From: Gracilimonas sp965227215
GTDB taxonomy: Bacteria; Bacteroidota; Rhodothermia; Balneolales; Balneolaceae
Length of the DNA: 64,000 nucleotides
Reading direction: 5' to 3'
NCBI GenBank assembly: GCA_965227215.1
Contig: OZ245729.1
Span: forward strand, 1,674,001-1,738,000
This document shows positions 18,101-25,773 of the stretch, in pieces (the stretch's first letter is position 1; the number at the start of each line of letters is the position of its first letter). Below the pieces are notes generated by a model, which was given only the letters and a program-made list of their open reading frames with translations, searched no databases and was not told the DNA's origin. The translations under genes and the position numbers were made by a program.

Positions 18101-19441
18101 GGAAATAGCCGCCGCATTGGTCCCGGCTCCGTCATCAGCACGGTACCACTGGAAGGTGGTTCCCGATTCAAGGTCGCCTTCCACATCGTTGTAGTCATAA
18201 CTCACCGAAAGTACATCCCCTTCCTCGGGAGCCTGCCCCGGGTCGGTGTCGTTGCTCACCACCAGATTGGTGGCCGTGGGAGCAAAGTTGGTCGGCCCGA
18301 ACCCGAGGTTTCGCAGGGCCGGATAGCCGTCCATCTGCCAGGTGCCGGTAAAGTCCCAGCCGGTGAAGGTGGACTGCGTCTGCATTTCGGCTGTGGTTTT
18401 AGCCGTACCACCCGTGCTGCCTGCCTGCCCGGTGGTGGTGGAATCCCAGTAACTGTTGGTGTAGGTATTACCTAAACCTCCCAGCGTGTAGTCATCTTCA
18501 AAACCTACCAGCCCACCCAGATTCACAGCAGATGCGTCTCCGCTCACCGCCCCGGTTGCAAAAGCGTTTGTAATGGTTACCCCTCCGAATACCGCACCGA
18601 TCAGACCACCGATGTCATCATTGCCGGTAACCGCTCCTGTGGCATAACTACTACTAATGGTCAGGGCGATACCGCCTCCGGCACCGCCAACTAATCCACC
18701 GACCTGATTGCCAAAACCTGATGTCTCAGTAACAGTTCCTGTGGCATAACTCTCAGAAATACTTCCCCCGTCGATATACCCAACCAGTCCGCCGTAATAG
18801 GCAAACCCTCCGGTACCCACTACCGTGGCCGTAGACCAGGCGTGGCTCAGGTGCGTGGCAAACTGGTTCCCGATCACGCCTCCTACGTTATCACCACCGG
18901 TAACCGAACCGGTCACAAAAACAGAATCTACCGTTGGCAGTGGGTCTGTTTCCGGGTTGTCCACTACTGTGGAGCCAATTAAACCTCCCACGTTGGTAAA
19001 GCCGGTAATGTCAACCTCAGCCAGACCTACATTTTTGATAACCCCGGAGCTCCCCAAATATTTAAACAATCCTACGCCCGCAGTGTCAGCCTGATCCATG
19101 TGCAGCCCAAGAATAGTGTGACCGCCCCCGTCAAAGCTTCCGGTAAATGGAATCGGCAAAAACAATTCCTGGTCATCGGCGCCAATGGCTCGCCAGCCGG
19201 CTCCACCGTTCCAGTAAGCCCCCGAAGCGTCTCCGGTAGCTGTAGTCAGGTCAATATTGGCTGTCATAATAAAATGGCTGCCCAGGTAATTCCGGACATT
19301 ATCCAGATCAGCAGCCGTGGCTACCTGGTAGGGATCCGCCTCGGTTCCGGATCCTCCCGAAAACTGGGCAAAAGCCGGGTTCACCCCGATTAGTAACAGA
19401 AAAATGAGAGACTTAAGCGCTAACGTAATTACGGTTTTCAT
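12170..19441 (-). CDS. Giant BspA-like DUF285-repeat surface protein with T9SS sorting domain (2423 aa)
   Basis: A signal peptide (ending PAFAQ) is followed by GLUG-type repeats (about residues 80-320, e.g. GGLVG and VGGVIGN patterns). Next come several Ig/cadherin-like beta-sandwich modules (about 380-680) with 'ITVNPINDAPVV' junctions. Three blocks of 25-residue DUF285 repeats follow (about 910-1030, 1195-1370 and 1610-2065), the first two introduced by PKD-like 'FITTW...WGDGTVE' modules. The last block has 18 units of the form MxxMFxxAxxFNQxIxxWDVSSVTx. The C-terminus (about 2335-2422) is a type A T9SS sorting domain (NQNYPNPFNP, ending KKMMLIK). It should be exported by T9SS and act at the surface, probably in adhesion; ligand binding is inference. 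A CheY-like gene ends 11 bases upstream. Confidence 0.93.
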   Translation of the reverse strand: MKTVITLALKSLIFLLLIGVNPAFAQFSGGSGTEADPYQVATAADLDNVRNYLGSHFIMTANIDLTTATGDASGAYWNGGAGWRAIGADDQELFLPIPFTGSFDGGGHTILGLHMDQADTAGVGLFKYLGSSGVIKNVGLAEVDITGFTNVGGLIGSTVVDNPETDPLPTVDSVFVTGSVTGGDNVGGVIGNQFATHLSHAWSTATVVGTGGFAYYGGLVGYIDGGSISESYATGTVTETSGFGNQVGGLVGGAGGGIALTISSSYATGAVTGNDDIGGLIGAVFGGVTITNAFATGAVSGDASAVNLGGLVGFEDDYTLGGLGNTYTNSYWDSTTTGQAGSTGGTAKTTAEMQTQSTFTGWDFTGTWQMDGYPALRNLGFGPTNFAPTATNLVVSNDTDPGQAPEEGDVLSVSYDYNDVEGDLESGTTFQWYRADDGAGTNAAAISGAFSSSYTVASADAGTFLRVDVTPSDGTDAGATTSSSYVEVEVGNTAPMVASAIADITVDEDAAESTIDLTTVFADGEQASGELTYTIITNSDTSLVTATINNTTDLLTLSYQPDSSGTADITIQAEDAGGLTVQDSFTITVNPINDAPVVVSPVADFIVDEDGTINDVDLTTVFNDVEEPAADLGFGLLSNSNENLVNVEIDQATDALSFTLTPNTYGEAEVVIAAIDKDFGSASDTVVITVNPVALNVTLLSDRVDTLTVHPGFADTLRYTLEDVNGNQETTDQNLTWSITNDYEITIADPVYDSTSQNWFVILTAADNQATLGSLSLGVEYANYVALGDAESLTLDPRGNRPFITTWDISGSTMSATFPTADQIDGKDVSNYDFRIDWGNGEVEQFGGAAPTVTKTYTTEGTKTIKISGDFPYLAGTPSFNASETTGNMLSVTQWGDIEWESMTTSFASIPNLDLTAEDNPDLAKVTSTQGMFMFSGIATPDLSGWNVSGVTNMNSMFVYTVNFNSDISGWDVGSVQRMNNMFSYAQSFNQDISGWNVASVDSMAGMFGYATAFDQSLADWDISQVVAFDYPDQGLGFMDAAGLTTANYDSILTGWGAQSVQPDLTISFGETQYTLKGLTGRDRLTGAGWIIKDGGLAGNPFITTWRTTSANETVTIPTGGGADITDYDFQISWGDGTVETITGDDPDPTHTYATAGDYKVNIVASTFYLSPQQDGDLDQLISLDQWGAVEWQNMTNSFAWARNMEYKATDAPDLSGVTSTAGMFFAAEKVNGDFSSWNTSTITDMSFMFDGATNFNGDITTWDVSKVTNMREMFQNADSLNQDLSQWNVSSVTNMQGLFQNAPSFNGDVSTWNTGSVTNMFGVFAGASSFNQDISGWNVSSVTDFGGMFLDAEAFDQNLGDWSVEKATRFDNNSFGFLAGSNLSQNNYDSLLIGWSELTFVNSNLTLNVGGVNYTVFGSQPKQDLLDKGFTISDGGFSLGELLLEASKTNPGIVDDSLALSLTINEIPVPLDIVSVTWAAVDTASDQALEGFKTPLYRVTDGYWNLDLEPIKQAYPSGIDFTITTALSIPSIDESYIRTVDVTMNLPLFYIAENGVTIKAPYAAVGDTASLEIGGEKILLTKRDREDIIRLTFDDKNNLLLATTVTSGITNMAGLFSLNREFNQDISHWDVSAVTNMRDMFFGAEAFNQDISHWDVSSVTTMFQMFIFAKAFNQPIGNWNVSSVTDMGSMFYGAEAFNQDISHWDVSSVTTMFQMFIFAKAFNQPIGNWNVSSVTDMRSMFSGAEAFNQDISHWDVSSVTTMIHMFLRAKAFNQPIGSWDVSSVTNMSDMFSHAISFNQDIGSWDVSLVTDMSYMFYNASSFNQPIGKWNVSSVTDMSYMFKSSYNFNQPIGEWDVSSVRNMSHMFQYASSFNQDIGSWDVSSVTNMAYMFSGSGRFNKPLEEWDVSSVTDMSYMFKTSYNFNQPIGEWDVSSVRNMSHMFQYTRRFNQPIGEWDVSSVTDMQRMFDYTWGFNQPIGEWDVSSVVNMKEMFYSADKFNQDLTNWNVSSVRNTYRMFGYAKKFNNGYSPNFLSKQDNNGLVFDNTLNWDVSRVTNMASMFQGAESFNQDISSWDVSNVKYFDAAPKEDAENAEGSQNTLAKTSSSKESTDDGYTEIDPATGKFANGRSVNGKPSATSPANPGNPALTQNSVTTTQPDSIAGFLVGSGLSSANASKMFVEWSKRDLQDGVSINIGAIELDEAGANAMKTLREANNMIVAWGGQQGVDDEPVFEGLPNPYEIRTEDTRILKLWDHVSDVATPDNELEFKFDIISDSAETISFDNTNGELAITARADADTFFVAIQVANNENIVSLDTLEVRTDPNFITSAEMMAALPDEFELNQNYPNPFNPTTVIRYGVPQSSEVRLEVFDMLGRKVAMLVNGERQRAGWHQVNFDASRLASGMYLYRIVAGKYVQTKKMMLIK
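13240..14610 (-). repeat. Block of 18 tandem 75-nt (25-aa) DUF285 repeats
   Basis: Within the giant gene, 18 consecutive units share the core FNQ(D/P)I..W(D/N)VSSV(T/R)(D/N). One unit carries an insertion of about 18 residues. Three stretches starting near 14158, 14308 and 14458 are nearly identical with a 150-nt period. Another pair starting near 13611 and 13836 is nearly identical over more than 100 nt with a 225-nt period. The block is visibly more AT-rich than the rest of the gene. Confidence 0.92.
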
Positions 19442-19452
19442 AATGCTTGGTA

Positions 19453-19812
19453 TTATTTTGATAAGGTGTTTAAAATGGGTACAAGGTCAATCAGCTTGTC
19501 TTTACTCACAAAACCCTGAACTTTTAGCTCTTCAGCTTTGGTCTTGAACAATGGATTATTGTGGCTGGTGACCACAACAATTTTTGCCCCTGTATCGAAC
19601 TGCATAATTTTCTCTACAGCCTCGAATCCTGACATGGCACCAAGCTCTATGTCCATAAGCACACAGTCAGGTTTCAGCTTGCAATAGAGTGAAACTGCTT
19701 CTTCACCGCTGTCACATTCTGTGACCCCCGATATATTTCCGACGCCTACTGCAATGACATGCTTCAGCATGCGCCTCATATCGGCATGGTCATCCACAAT
19801 CAGTATGTTCAT
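19453..19812 (-). CDS. Single-domain CheY-like response regulator
   Basis: This 119-aa receiver domain has acidic pocket D7-D8, phosphoacceptor D54 (VLMDIELG), a conserved Thr in VVVTSHN and Lys in FVSKDKL, with no output domain. It ends 11 bases before the start of the giant DUF285 gene on the same strand, so both are very likely on one message. It lies 174 bases downstream of the NarL-type regulator. It could act by protein-protein contact, possibly within the neighbouring kinase system. Confidence 0.9.
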   Translation of the reverse strand: MNILIVDDHADMRRMLKHVIAVGVGNISGVTECDSGEEAVSLYCKLKPDCVLMDIELGAMSGFEAVEKIMQFDTGAKIVVVTSHNNPLFKTKAEELKVQGFVSKDKLIDLVPILNTLSK

Positions 19813-19986
19813 GTATTGAGTTTGATTTTTTCAGAGAAGGGCCTGTTTACCCGAAAAGCCAACAATTCGGTTTTTACCCAGCTCTAATCTCATCTTATTC
19901 CTCTCTTAATTCTATAGGGAGAGCTACTCATTCATATAGGTACAAGTACCTATATTTTTCTTGGCGATGAGGGAAATATGGCATTT

Positions 19987-20625
19987 CTACAACCTGGAGG
20001 CGTTCTCTACGGCGTATTTAAGAAGAGCATGTGTTCCGCTGAGCCCCAGTTTGTTACAAATATTATTGCGGTGATTCTGAATGGTTTTGATACTCACATT
20101 ATTCTCATCAGCTATTTCCTGACTGGTCTTCAGGTCGGCTAGTTGCTTGATGATTTTCTTTTCCGTCTTGGTCAGCGAGTTCAGTCCGTCTTTATCACTT
20201 GCCGGCGATACCAGCTTTGAACTTCTTCGCACCAAAAAATTAGAGATGGCGGGACTCAGATAGTGTTCCCCATCCAACACATTTTGCAGACACTGTGTGA
20301 TTTCTGAAACGGTATTTTCTTTCAGCACATAACCTTTTACCCCAATATCCATTGCATTATTAAACATGGATTCGTCTTTGTACATCGTCAGAAAAATGAT
20401 ATCGACCGGTAAGCCCTCGTAATGTACTTGCCGGGCTACTTCAAAACCGGTCGTTTTGGGCATTTCAATATCCAATATGGCTATCCGTGGTTTTTCCTTG
20501 CGGATACCCTCTAACGCTTCATCTCCGTTTTGCGCGGTAACTATTTCATATTTTTTTTGACTTTCCAGCACCTGATAAAGCCCTTTCAACATCAGCGGAT
20601 GATCGTCTGCGATTAATATTTTCAT
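19987..20625 (-). CDS. NarL/FixJ-type response regulator
   Basis: The 212-aa protein pairs an N-terminal receiver (ADDHPLML, phosphoacceptor in AILDIEMP) with a C-terminal LuxR-type helix-turn-helix (LTKTEKKIIKQLADLKTSQE..VSIKTIQNHRNNI). I place the start at ATG 20625, which overlaps the kinase stop as ATGA; an in-frame TTG at 20637 would add four residues. It is the natural DNA-binding partner of the kinase immediately upstream. Phosphorylated NarL-type regulators dimerise and bind promoters. Its targets are unknown, but the next operon (CheY-like plus giant surface protein) is an obvious candidate. Confidence 0.93.
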   Translation of the reverse strand: MKILIADDHPLMLKGLYQVLESQKKYEIVTAQNGDEALEGIRKEKPRIAILDIEMPKTTGFEVARQVHYEGLPVDIIFLTMYKDESMFNNAMDIGVKGYVLKENTVSEITQCLQNVLDGEHYLSPAISNFLVRRSSKLVSPASDKDGLNSLTKTEKKIIKQLADLKTSQEIADENNVSIKTIQNHRNNICNKLGLSGTHALLKYAVENASRL

Positions 20626-23600
20626 GACATTGCCCAATCTTTAATCGGTATTACAATTTTGATGGTTGTGCCTTCCTCTTTGGCCGATTGAATATCAACG
20701 GTACCACCCAGCGTCTCAATTCGCTCATCTATGCCCGACAAGCCAAGTCCGGCTACGGTCTTCTTTTCTTCCACCTTGAAACCTACTCCATTATCCCAAA
20801 GAACAGCTATTACCCCCGAGGGTCTTTTTTTAATAATTATCGATGCCTGAGTTGCTTCAGAGTGCTTCAGAATATTATTTACACCCTCCTGAATTACCCT
20901 GTAAAAGTGAATCTCTTTTTTCTTTGGGATAACCCCGTCTATACCATCCACATGATAAACCCACTCCAATGCAGATGTTACCTGAATCTGCTCGCATAAG
21001 TTTTTCAGGGCATCCGTGAGCCCAAATCTTTCGAGATGTACGGGGCGCAGATCGTGGGAAATAGACCTGACCTCTTCGATAGATGTGTTGGCACTTTGCA
21101 TGATTTCATCCAGCTGCTCATCAAGATCATCGGGATTTTCAACTAATTTACGAGCCAATTCCGCACGGTTTTTTATAACCAGTATTTGCTGACCTAAGCT
21201 ATCGTGTAATTCGGAAGCGATCCGTTTACGTTCATTTTCTTCCGATTCGATCAGCTGTTCTGTAAATCGTTTCTGTCGTTCGTTTTGTCGTTTCAGCTGC
21301 TCAACCCTCAAATAGTAGATAAAGCCACTAATTCCAACAATCAGCAACACTGTTAATGTATAAAACCATCCGGTTTGCCAGAACGGAGAGATCACTGTAA
21401 TAGCTAATGATGAACCCATCATATTCCAGACACCATCACTATTGCCGGCAATCACCCGAAAGGTATAATCACCGGGCGGAATTTTTGAATACAGTGCTTC
21501 TCTCCGGTTTCCTACCTCAATCCAATTATCGTTTAGCCCCTCCATTTTGTACTTGAACTGTACATTTTCAGGGTTAGTAAAATTGATACCTGTATAATTT
21601 ATTTCAAGGAAGGCATTATCATAATTAAGCGAAATCGTGTCGGTAACCGTTGTCACGTATTCCTCTGTTCTCAGTTTTTCGATGTACACCCTGGGGGGCA
21701 CGTTATTCTTTTTGACCAACCGTGGGTTTACCACTGCAACACCGGCTACAGTAGGAAAATAAATCCGACCTAAAGAATCGACAAACGTACTTGGCTGAAA
21801 TCCCCCGTTTGTTTCTGCAGAGTTCATGCCATCATTGGCTCCGTAAGAATAGGATTGAAGGTGATTGATTTCAGCATTCAGGAAATCATTTACATCACTT
21901 CTTTTAACACTTGATATACCACGATTACTCCCCATCCAAAAATTTCCCTCTTCATCTTCTACAATATGTGAAACGATGTTGTCATACAAGCCGTCCTCTT
22001 CTGTAATATTCAGAACCTCAGTACCATCCAACCTGAAAAGCCCATTTCCGTATGTTCCAACCCAAATTAAGCCATCACCATCTTCATAAATTGCCCTTAC
22101 CGGAGGTTGATTAGTTTCCGCTTGCTTATCAATCAACTCAACCTTCTCGATCTTACCAGCCTTTATTCTGTTTAGTCCGGCCCGTGTACCCACCCAAAAA
22201 GTCCCATCACTATCTTCAAACAACGCTCTGACATCATTGGCATACAGTCCTTCTTCTGTTGTATAGTGATTAAATTCGGAGCCATCATATTCATAAAGAC
22301 CAACTTCGGTAAGTATCCATATGGTACCATTTGAATGTTCTGTTATTCCAAATACTGGGATTCTGCCTAAGGCAAGTTCATTTTCAAAGGTTTGTAAGGG
22401 ACCATCCAATGAATTTCCATACACAACTCCTAACGAGCCAATCCAAATACGACCTTTTGAATCCTGAAAAACCGACCAATTACAATCACTATCCATATAG
22501 TCGTGAAGTGTTGAACGCCGGACAGAGGTTCCGTCCCATTCATAAATTCCTCCACAATTGGTTGAAAAGAGAGCAGTCCCATCTTTCAATTGGGTAATGG
22601 AGAGCAACTTTTCATTCTCAAAGCCCTGATCCCCATCTATCATTGTTATGGGGGTAGGGCTAAGCCTGAACAAACCATCGCCATCGGTTCCGAACCAGTA
22701 ATTACCTTCATTATCTTGCAAAATACTCCGGTACCTGATATCTGGTTGACCGGGTATTGGATTTAAAACCTCGAAGTCTTTTCCATTCCATACAGAAATG
22801 CTTCCCGGCAGATTCAGAATGAGTCTCTCATCGTCAAATTTTTCAAACCGAATGAATTGATCGTCGGTCAACCCATTTTTTTCATCGAATACTTTGCGCT
22901 TACCGTTGGCTATATGAACCAACCCCGCCTTAACCCTGCCTATGAATAGATCACCTGAATTTTCAGGAAACTCCTGAACCTCAATATATTGTTCATCATA
23001 AACTCCCGAACTCTCCTGGATTTTTATTACCGAGTCTCCCAGCGTTTTTAAGAGTTTAAAATCATAGGCAAACCACACTCCGGCTGTGTCTTCAAGTGCT
23101 TTATCTGCCAGATCGGAATTTGCGATCTCTTCGCTTTCTATGAAGGAGTCACCCTGCAACCGGTATACTTTTTCGCGAGCAGACACCCACAAAACGCCCC
23201 GTTTATCTTCATTTATTTCAACCCGGGTTTCTCCTGTACCGGGGAATCTAAAAGTCTCTGCTACGCCTCCTTTAAACCGCTGAATAATACCTTCATCACC
23301 TTCGGGGAATAGCCAAATATATCCCTGTTGATCTTCGTAAAGTTCAAGAATCCGTTCAGAGTATAGTTGCGATATGTTCGACTTGTTGAAAACAGTAAAT
23401 GAATTTCCATCGAACCGAACGATCCCTCCAAACGTAGCCAGCCAGATATAACCATCACCCGTTTGAATTATATCATTCACCGAACTTTGAGGAAGGCCCT
23501 CTTCAAGTCCAAACTGGGTAACTACATAATTTTCAAAGCTCACAGTTTGTGCCTCTGAAAAAATTGGACTAGCCAACAAAAAATAGAGATAGAGCAAGCC

Positions 23601-23663
23601 CGATAAGACTGATCTTTTCTTTGCTCGTTTGATACTTCCTCCCAGATTATAGATCGATACCAC
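20622..23663 (-). CDS. Reg_prop/Y_Y_Y sensor histidine kinase (HisKA_3 type, 1013 aa)
   Basis: A signal-anchor segment (residues about 18-38) leads to about 640 residues of two-component-regulator propeller repeats of the form 'EDSDGTFWVGTRAGLNR' that build a periplasmic double propeller. These are followed by a Y_Y_Y domain (about 690-755), one membrane helix (about 765-785), a coiled coil, a HisKA_3 dimerisation helix with H820 (SELHDSLGQQ) and a HATPase_c domain (N-box EGVNNILKHS, G-boxes DNGVGF and GLGLSGI). HisKA_3 kinases pair with NarL-type regulators, and one overlaps its 3' end. The architecture resembles the sensing half of Bacteroidetes hybrid regulators with the output on a separate protein. 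The ligand is unknown. Confidence 0.93.
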   Translation of the reverse strand: MVSIYNLGGSIKRAKKRSVLSGLLYLYFLLASPIFSEAQTVSFENYVVTQFGLEEGLPQSSVNDIIQTGDGYIWLATFGGIVRFDGNSFTVFNKSNISQLYSERILELYEDQQGYIWLFPEGDEGIIQRFKGGVAETFRFPGTGETRVEINEDKRGVLWVSAREKVYRLQGDSFIESEEIANSDLADKALEDTAGVWFAYDFKLLKTLGDSVIKIQESSGVYDEQYIEVQEFPENSGDLFIGRVKAGLVHIANGKRKVFDEKNGLTDDQFIRFEKFDDERLILNLPGSISVWNGKDFEVLNPIPGQPDIRYRSILQDNEGNYWFGTDGDGLFRLSPTPITMIDGDQGFENEKLLSITQLKDGTALFSTNCGGIYEWDGTSVRRSTLHDYMDSDCNWSVFQDSKGRIWIGSLGVVYGNSLDGPLQTFENELALGRIPVFGITEHSNGTIWILTEVGLYEYDGSEFNHYTTEEGLYANDVRALFEDSDGTFWVGTRAGLNRIKAGKIEKVELIDKQAETNQPPVRAIYEDGDGLIWVGTYGNGLFRLDGTEVLNITEEDGLYDNIVSHIVEDEEGNFWMGSNRGISSVKRSDVNDFLNAEINHLQSYSYGANDGMNSAETNGGFQPSTFVDSLGRIYFPTVAGVAVVNPRLVKKNNVPPRVYIEKLRTEEYVTTVTDTISLNYDNAFLEINYTGINFTNPENVQFKYKMEGLNDNWIEVGNRREALYSKIPPGDYTFRVIAGNSDGVWNMMGSSLAITVISPFWQTGWFYTLTVLLIVGISGFIYYLRVEQLKRQNERQKRFTEQLIESEENERKRIASELHDSLGQQILVIKNRAELARKLVENPDDLDEQLDEIMQSANTSIEEVRSISHDLRPVHLERFGLTDALKNLCEQIQVTSALEWVYHVDGIDGVIPKKKEIHFYRVIQEGVNNILKHSEATQASIIIKKRPSGVIAVLWDNGVGFKVEEKKTVAGLGLSGIDERIETLGGTVDIQSAKEEGTTIKIVIPIKDWAMS

Positions 23664-23907
23664 GGCCCTAAAGCCAACGCGGGTTAATGTAGTTTTCCAA
23701 TCTGAAAAAAAAAAAACTCCAAAACTTACGTTAACGTTATATTTTCTTAAACTTAAAACCCACTCGTTCTACTTTTTCACCTGTTTCATCGTCTATTATT
23801 CTTACTCCCCCTTCTTTCTCACATGACCGAACTAATTACTAATTCCCCTCTCCAATTCTTCCAGTCTTTTTGTACATTCCAACCGTTAGTTAAAGCGACC
23901 TTTAAGA
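23664..23907. other. Divergent promoter region between the kinase and dnaX
   Basis: The 244-base gap holds the 5' sides of the leftward kinase gene and the rightward dnaX operon. It contains a run of 12 A at 23705-23716 and a palindromic ACGTTAACGT near 23728. No specific operator can be named. Confidence 0.4.
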
Positions 23908-25761
23908 ATGTCAGAAACGTACCGCGCACTTACCCGAAAATATCGACCGCATACCTTTGATGATATTGTCTCGCAAGAACATGTGAGCAATACCATTAAG
24001 AATGCCATCAAGCAAAACAGATTGTCTCATGCCTATATGTTTTGCGGTCCTCGGGGCGTCGGCAAAACTACGATGGCGCGTGTGCTGGCCCGTACCATCA
24101 ACGAAATTGACACCAGCATTGACGGCGAATCGCTGAACCAGACGCTCAACATCGTGGAGATGGATGCGGCCTCTAACAACAAGGTAGATGATGTGCATCA
24201 CCTGCGGGAAAGTGTTCGCATTCCTCCTCAAAACGGCCGCTACAAAGTTTTTATCGTAGATGAGGTTCACATGCTCAGTAAAGCAGCTTTTAATGCGCTG
24301 CTGAAAACGCTGGAAGAACCCCCCGAACATGCTATTTTCATTTTTGCGACTACGGAACCGCACAAAGTTCTGCCTACCATCCTTTCCCGTGTTCAACGCT
24401 TTGATTTCAAACGGATTTCGGTAGATGAAATCGTGCAGCGTTTGCGAAAGATTTCTCTGGATGAGGATATTTCTATTGATGAAGAATCCCTGCACGTAAT
24501 TGCCAAAAAAGCGGATGGCGCTCTTCGTGATGCTCTCGGCCTGATGGACCAGGCTATCGCCTTTTGTGGAGACACTATCACTCATGATGAGTTGCTTCAG
24601 GCACTGAATGTAGTTGGGACCGACCGACTCTTCCAATTCATGGATTGCGTGAAAGAGCATGATGCCGACAAGGGATTGGAACTTATCAACACATTACTGC
24701 AGGAAGGCTACGACATTCAGGAGTACCTTATTGGGCTGACTGAACACCTCCGGAATTTATACATTGCCCATCACAGCGATCAGCTTTATTTGGTGGAAGC
24801 TTCCGAGGAAACGAAGAAGCGATATCAGCAGACAGCGAAGGATTTTTCCCGGGATGACCTCATGCGGATGCTTCACATCATCAGCGAAGCACAGATCAAA
24901 TTAAAAGATGCGAGTCAACCCCGCATACAGTTTGAAATTACCTTACTGAAGCTGATTCACATGGAGCGATCGGAGCAGCTTTCTGAGTTATTGGCCGGTT
25001 TGGAGGAGTTAAAAAAAAACTCCGGTAATTTCGTAAGCACATCTCAGAACGGCTCAACTAAAAAGAAAACCGAATCTGAGCCTGAAACTACTTCGGAACC
25101 TTCTTCTAACGGACACCAGGTCGAACAAAGTAAACCTGAGAAACCGAAAACTGAAGAACCCAATAGTGAGGCTGCTGTTCAGGAAACAGAAACTAATCAG
25201 GAACCTGAAGCTGCAGAAGTCGACTATGAAGAGCCGGAACCTGTTGAGGAAGACGACGATTTTGATATCGGTACCCCGGCACTGATGACCAGTCTTTCCA
25301 AAAAAACGGCTGCTGCTTCCGGGAAAGCATCAAAGCCAAACAGGGCAGCTGAAGCACCATCAACACCTTCCCCGAAAGAGCCTAAAAAAGCCCCTGAAAA
25401 ACTCACCCTTGAGTACATCCAAAATTCCTGGCCGGAGTATCTTGATTCTCTGAAAGGTGATTTCCCGATGTTACTCCATCTGCAAATGGAACGGGTAAAA
25501 GTGGTTAAATTGAAAGGTTCTGAACTTTGCCTGGAGTGTGACAACCAGTTTGCCCAAAAAATGCTGGATGAGCAGAAATCCGAACTGCAAAAGAAACTAA
25601 AGGAATGTGTGGGTGCATTACTGCGTTTTAATGTGTCGGTTGGTGAGCAACAGGAACGCGAAAAACCCATGAGCGTGTATGAGCGCTTTAAACAAATACA
25701 ACAAAAAGACCCCATTATCCGTGATATTGTGGAGATTTTCGGGGCCGAACTTGAGTATTAA
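23908..25761 (+). CDS. dnaX: DNA polymerase III subunits gamma/tau
   Basis: The 617-aa clamp-loader subunit has Walker A GPRGVGKT (47-54), Walker B DEVH (118-121), sensor-1 region TTEPHK and the arginine-finger motif LSRVQRF, where the usual SRC is SRV. Domain III ends near residue 365. An acidic, Pro/Glu-rich linker (about 372-500) then leads to the tau C-terminal domain (about 505-617). The Cys4 zinc module normally inserted between Walker A and the 'DAASN' strand is missing; residues 62-85 contain no cysteine. A T2A9C run at the domain III/linker border (25009-25020) could yield a short gamma form. dnaX-ybaB-recR is the classical order. Confidence 0.96.
   Translation: MSETYRALTRKYRPHTFDDIVSQEHVSNTIKNAIKQNRLSHAYMFCGPRGVGKTTMARVLARTINEIDTSIDGESLNQTLNIVEMDAASNNKVDDVHHLRESVRIPPQNGRYKVFIVDEVHMLSKAAFNALLKTLEEPPEHAIFIFATTEPHKVLPTILSRVQRFDFKRISVDEIVQRLRKISLDEDISIDEESLHVIAKKADGALRDALGLMDQAIAFCGDTITHDELLQALNVVGTDRLFQFMDCVKEHDADKGLELINTLLQEGYDIQEYLIGLTEHLRNLYIAHHSDQLYLVEASEETKKRYQQTAKDFSRDDLMRMLHIISEAQIKLKDASQPRIQFEITLLKLIHMERSEQLSELLAGLEELKKNSGNFVSTSQNGSTKKKTESEPETTSEPSSNGHQVEQSKPEKPKTEEPNSEAAVQETETNQEPEAAEVDYEEPEPVEEDDDFDIGTPALMTSLSKKTAAASGKASKPNRAAEAPSTPSPKEPKKAPEKLTLEYIQNSWPEYLDSLKGDFPMLLHLQMERVKVVKLKGSELCLECDNQFAQKMLDEQKSELQKKLKECVGALLRFNVSVGEQQEREKPMSVYERFKQIQQKDPIIRDIVEIFGAELEY
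25009..25028 (+). promoter_or_regulatory. Candidate A9 slippage site producing the gamma form of DnaX
   Basis: In the coding frame the bases read TTA AAA AAA AAC TCC at codons 368-372. Nine consecutive A allow transcriptional slippage or a ribosomal frameshift. In the -1 frame the next codons are CTC CGG TAA, and in the +1 frame a TAA occurs at 25034. Either slip would therefore end the protein within a few residues, giving a product of about 373-375 aa that keeps the ATPase and domain III. Thermus thermophilus makes gamma from an A9 run in dnaX by transcriptional slippage. Use of this site here is inference. Confidence 0.6.
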
Positions 25762-25773
25762 TAAGCTAACAGA

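Noticed and set aside
17864..18475. A 203-codon rightward frame opposite the giant gene
   Set aside because: It is antisense to a well-supported coding region, its residues are low in order (many R, G, H, C) and it shows no domain.
23911..24660. A 249-codon leftward frame opposite dnaX
   Set aside because: It is a shadow of the highly conserved ATPase domain and has no independent support.
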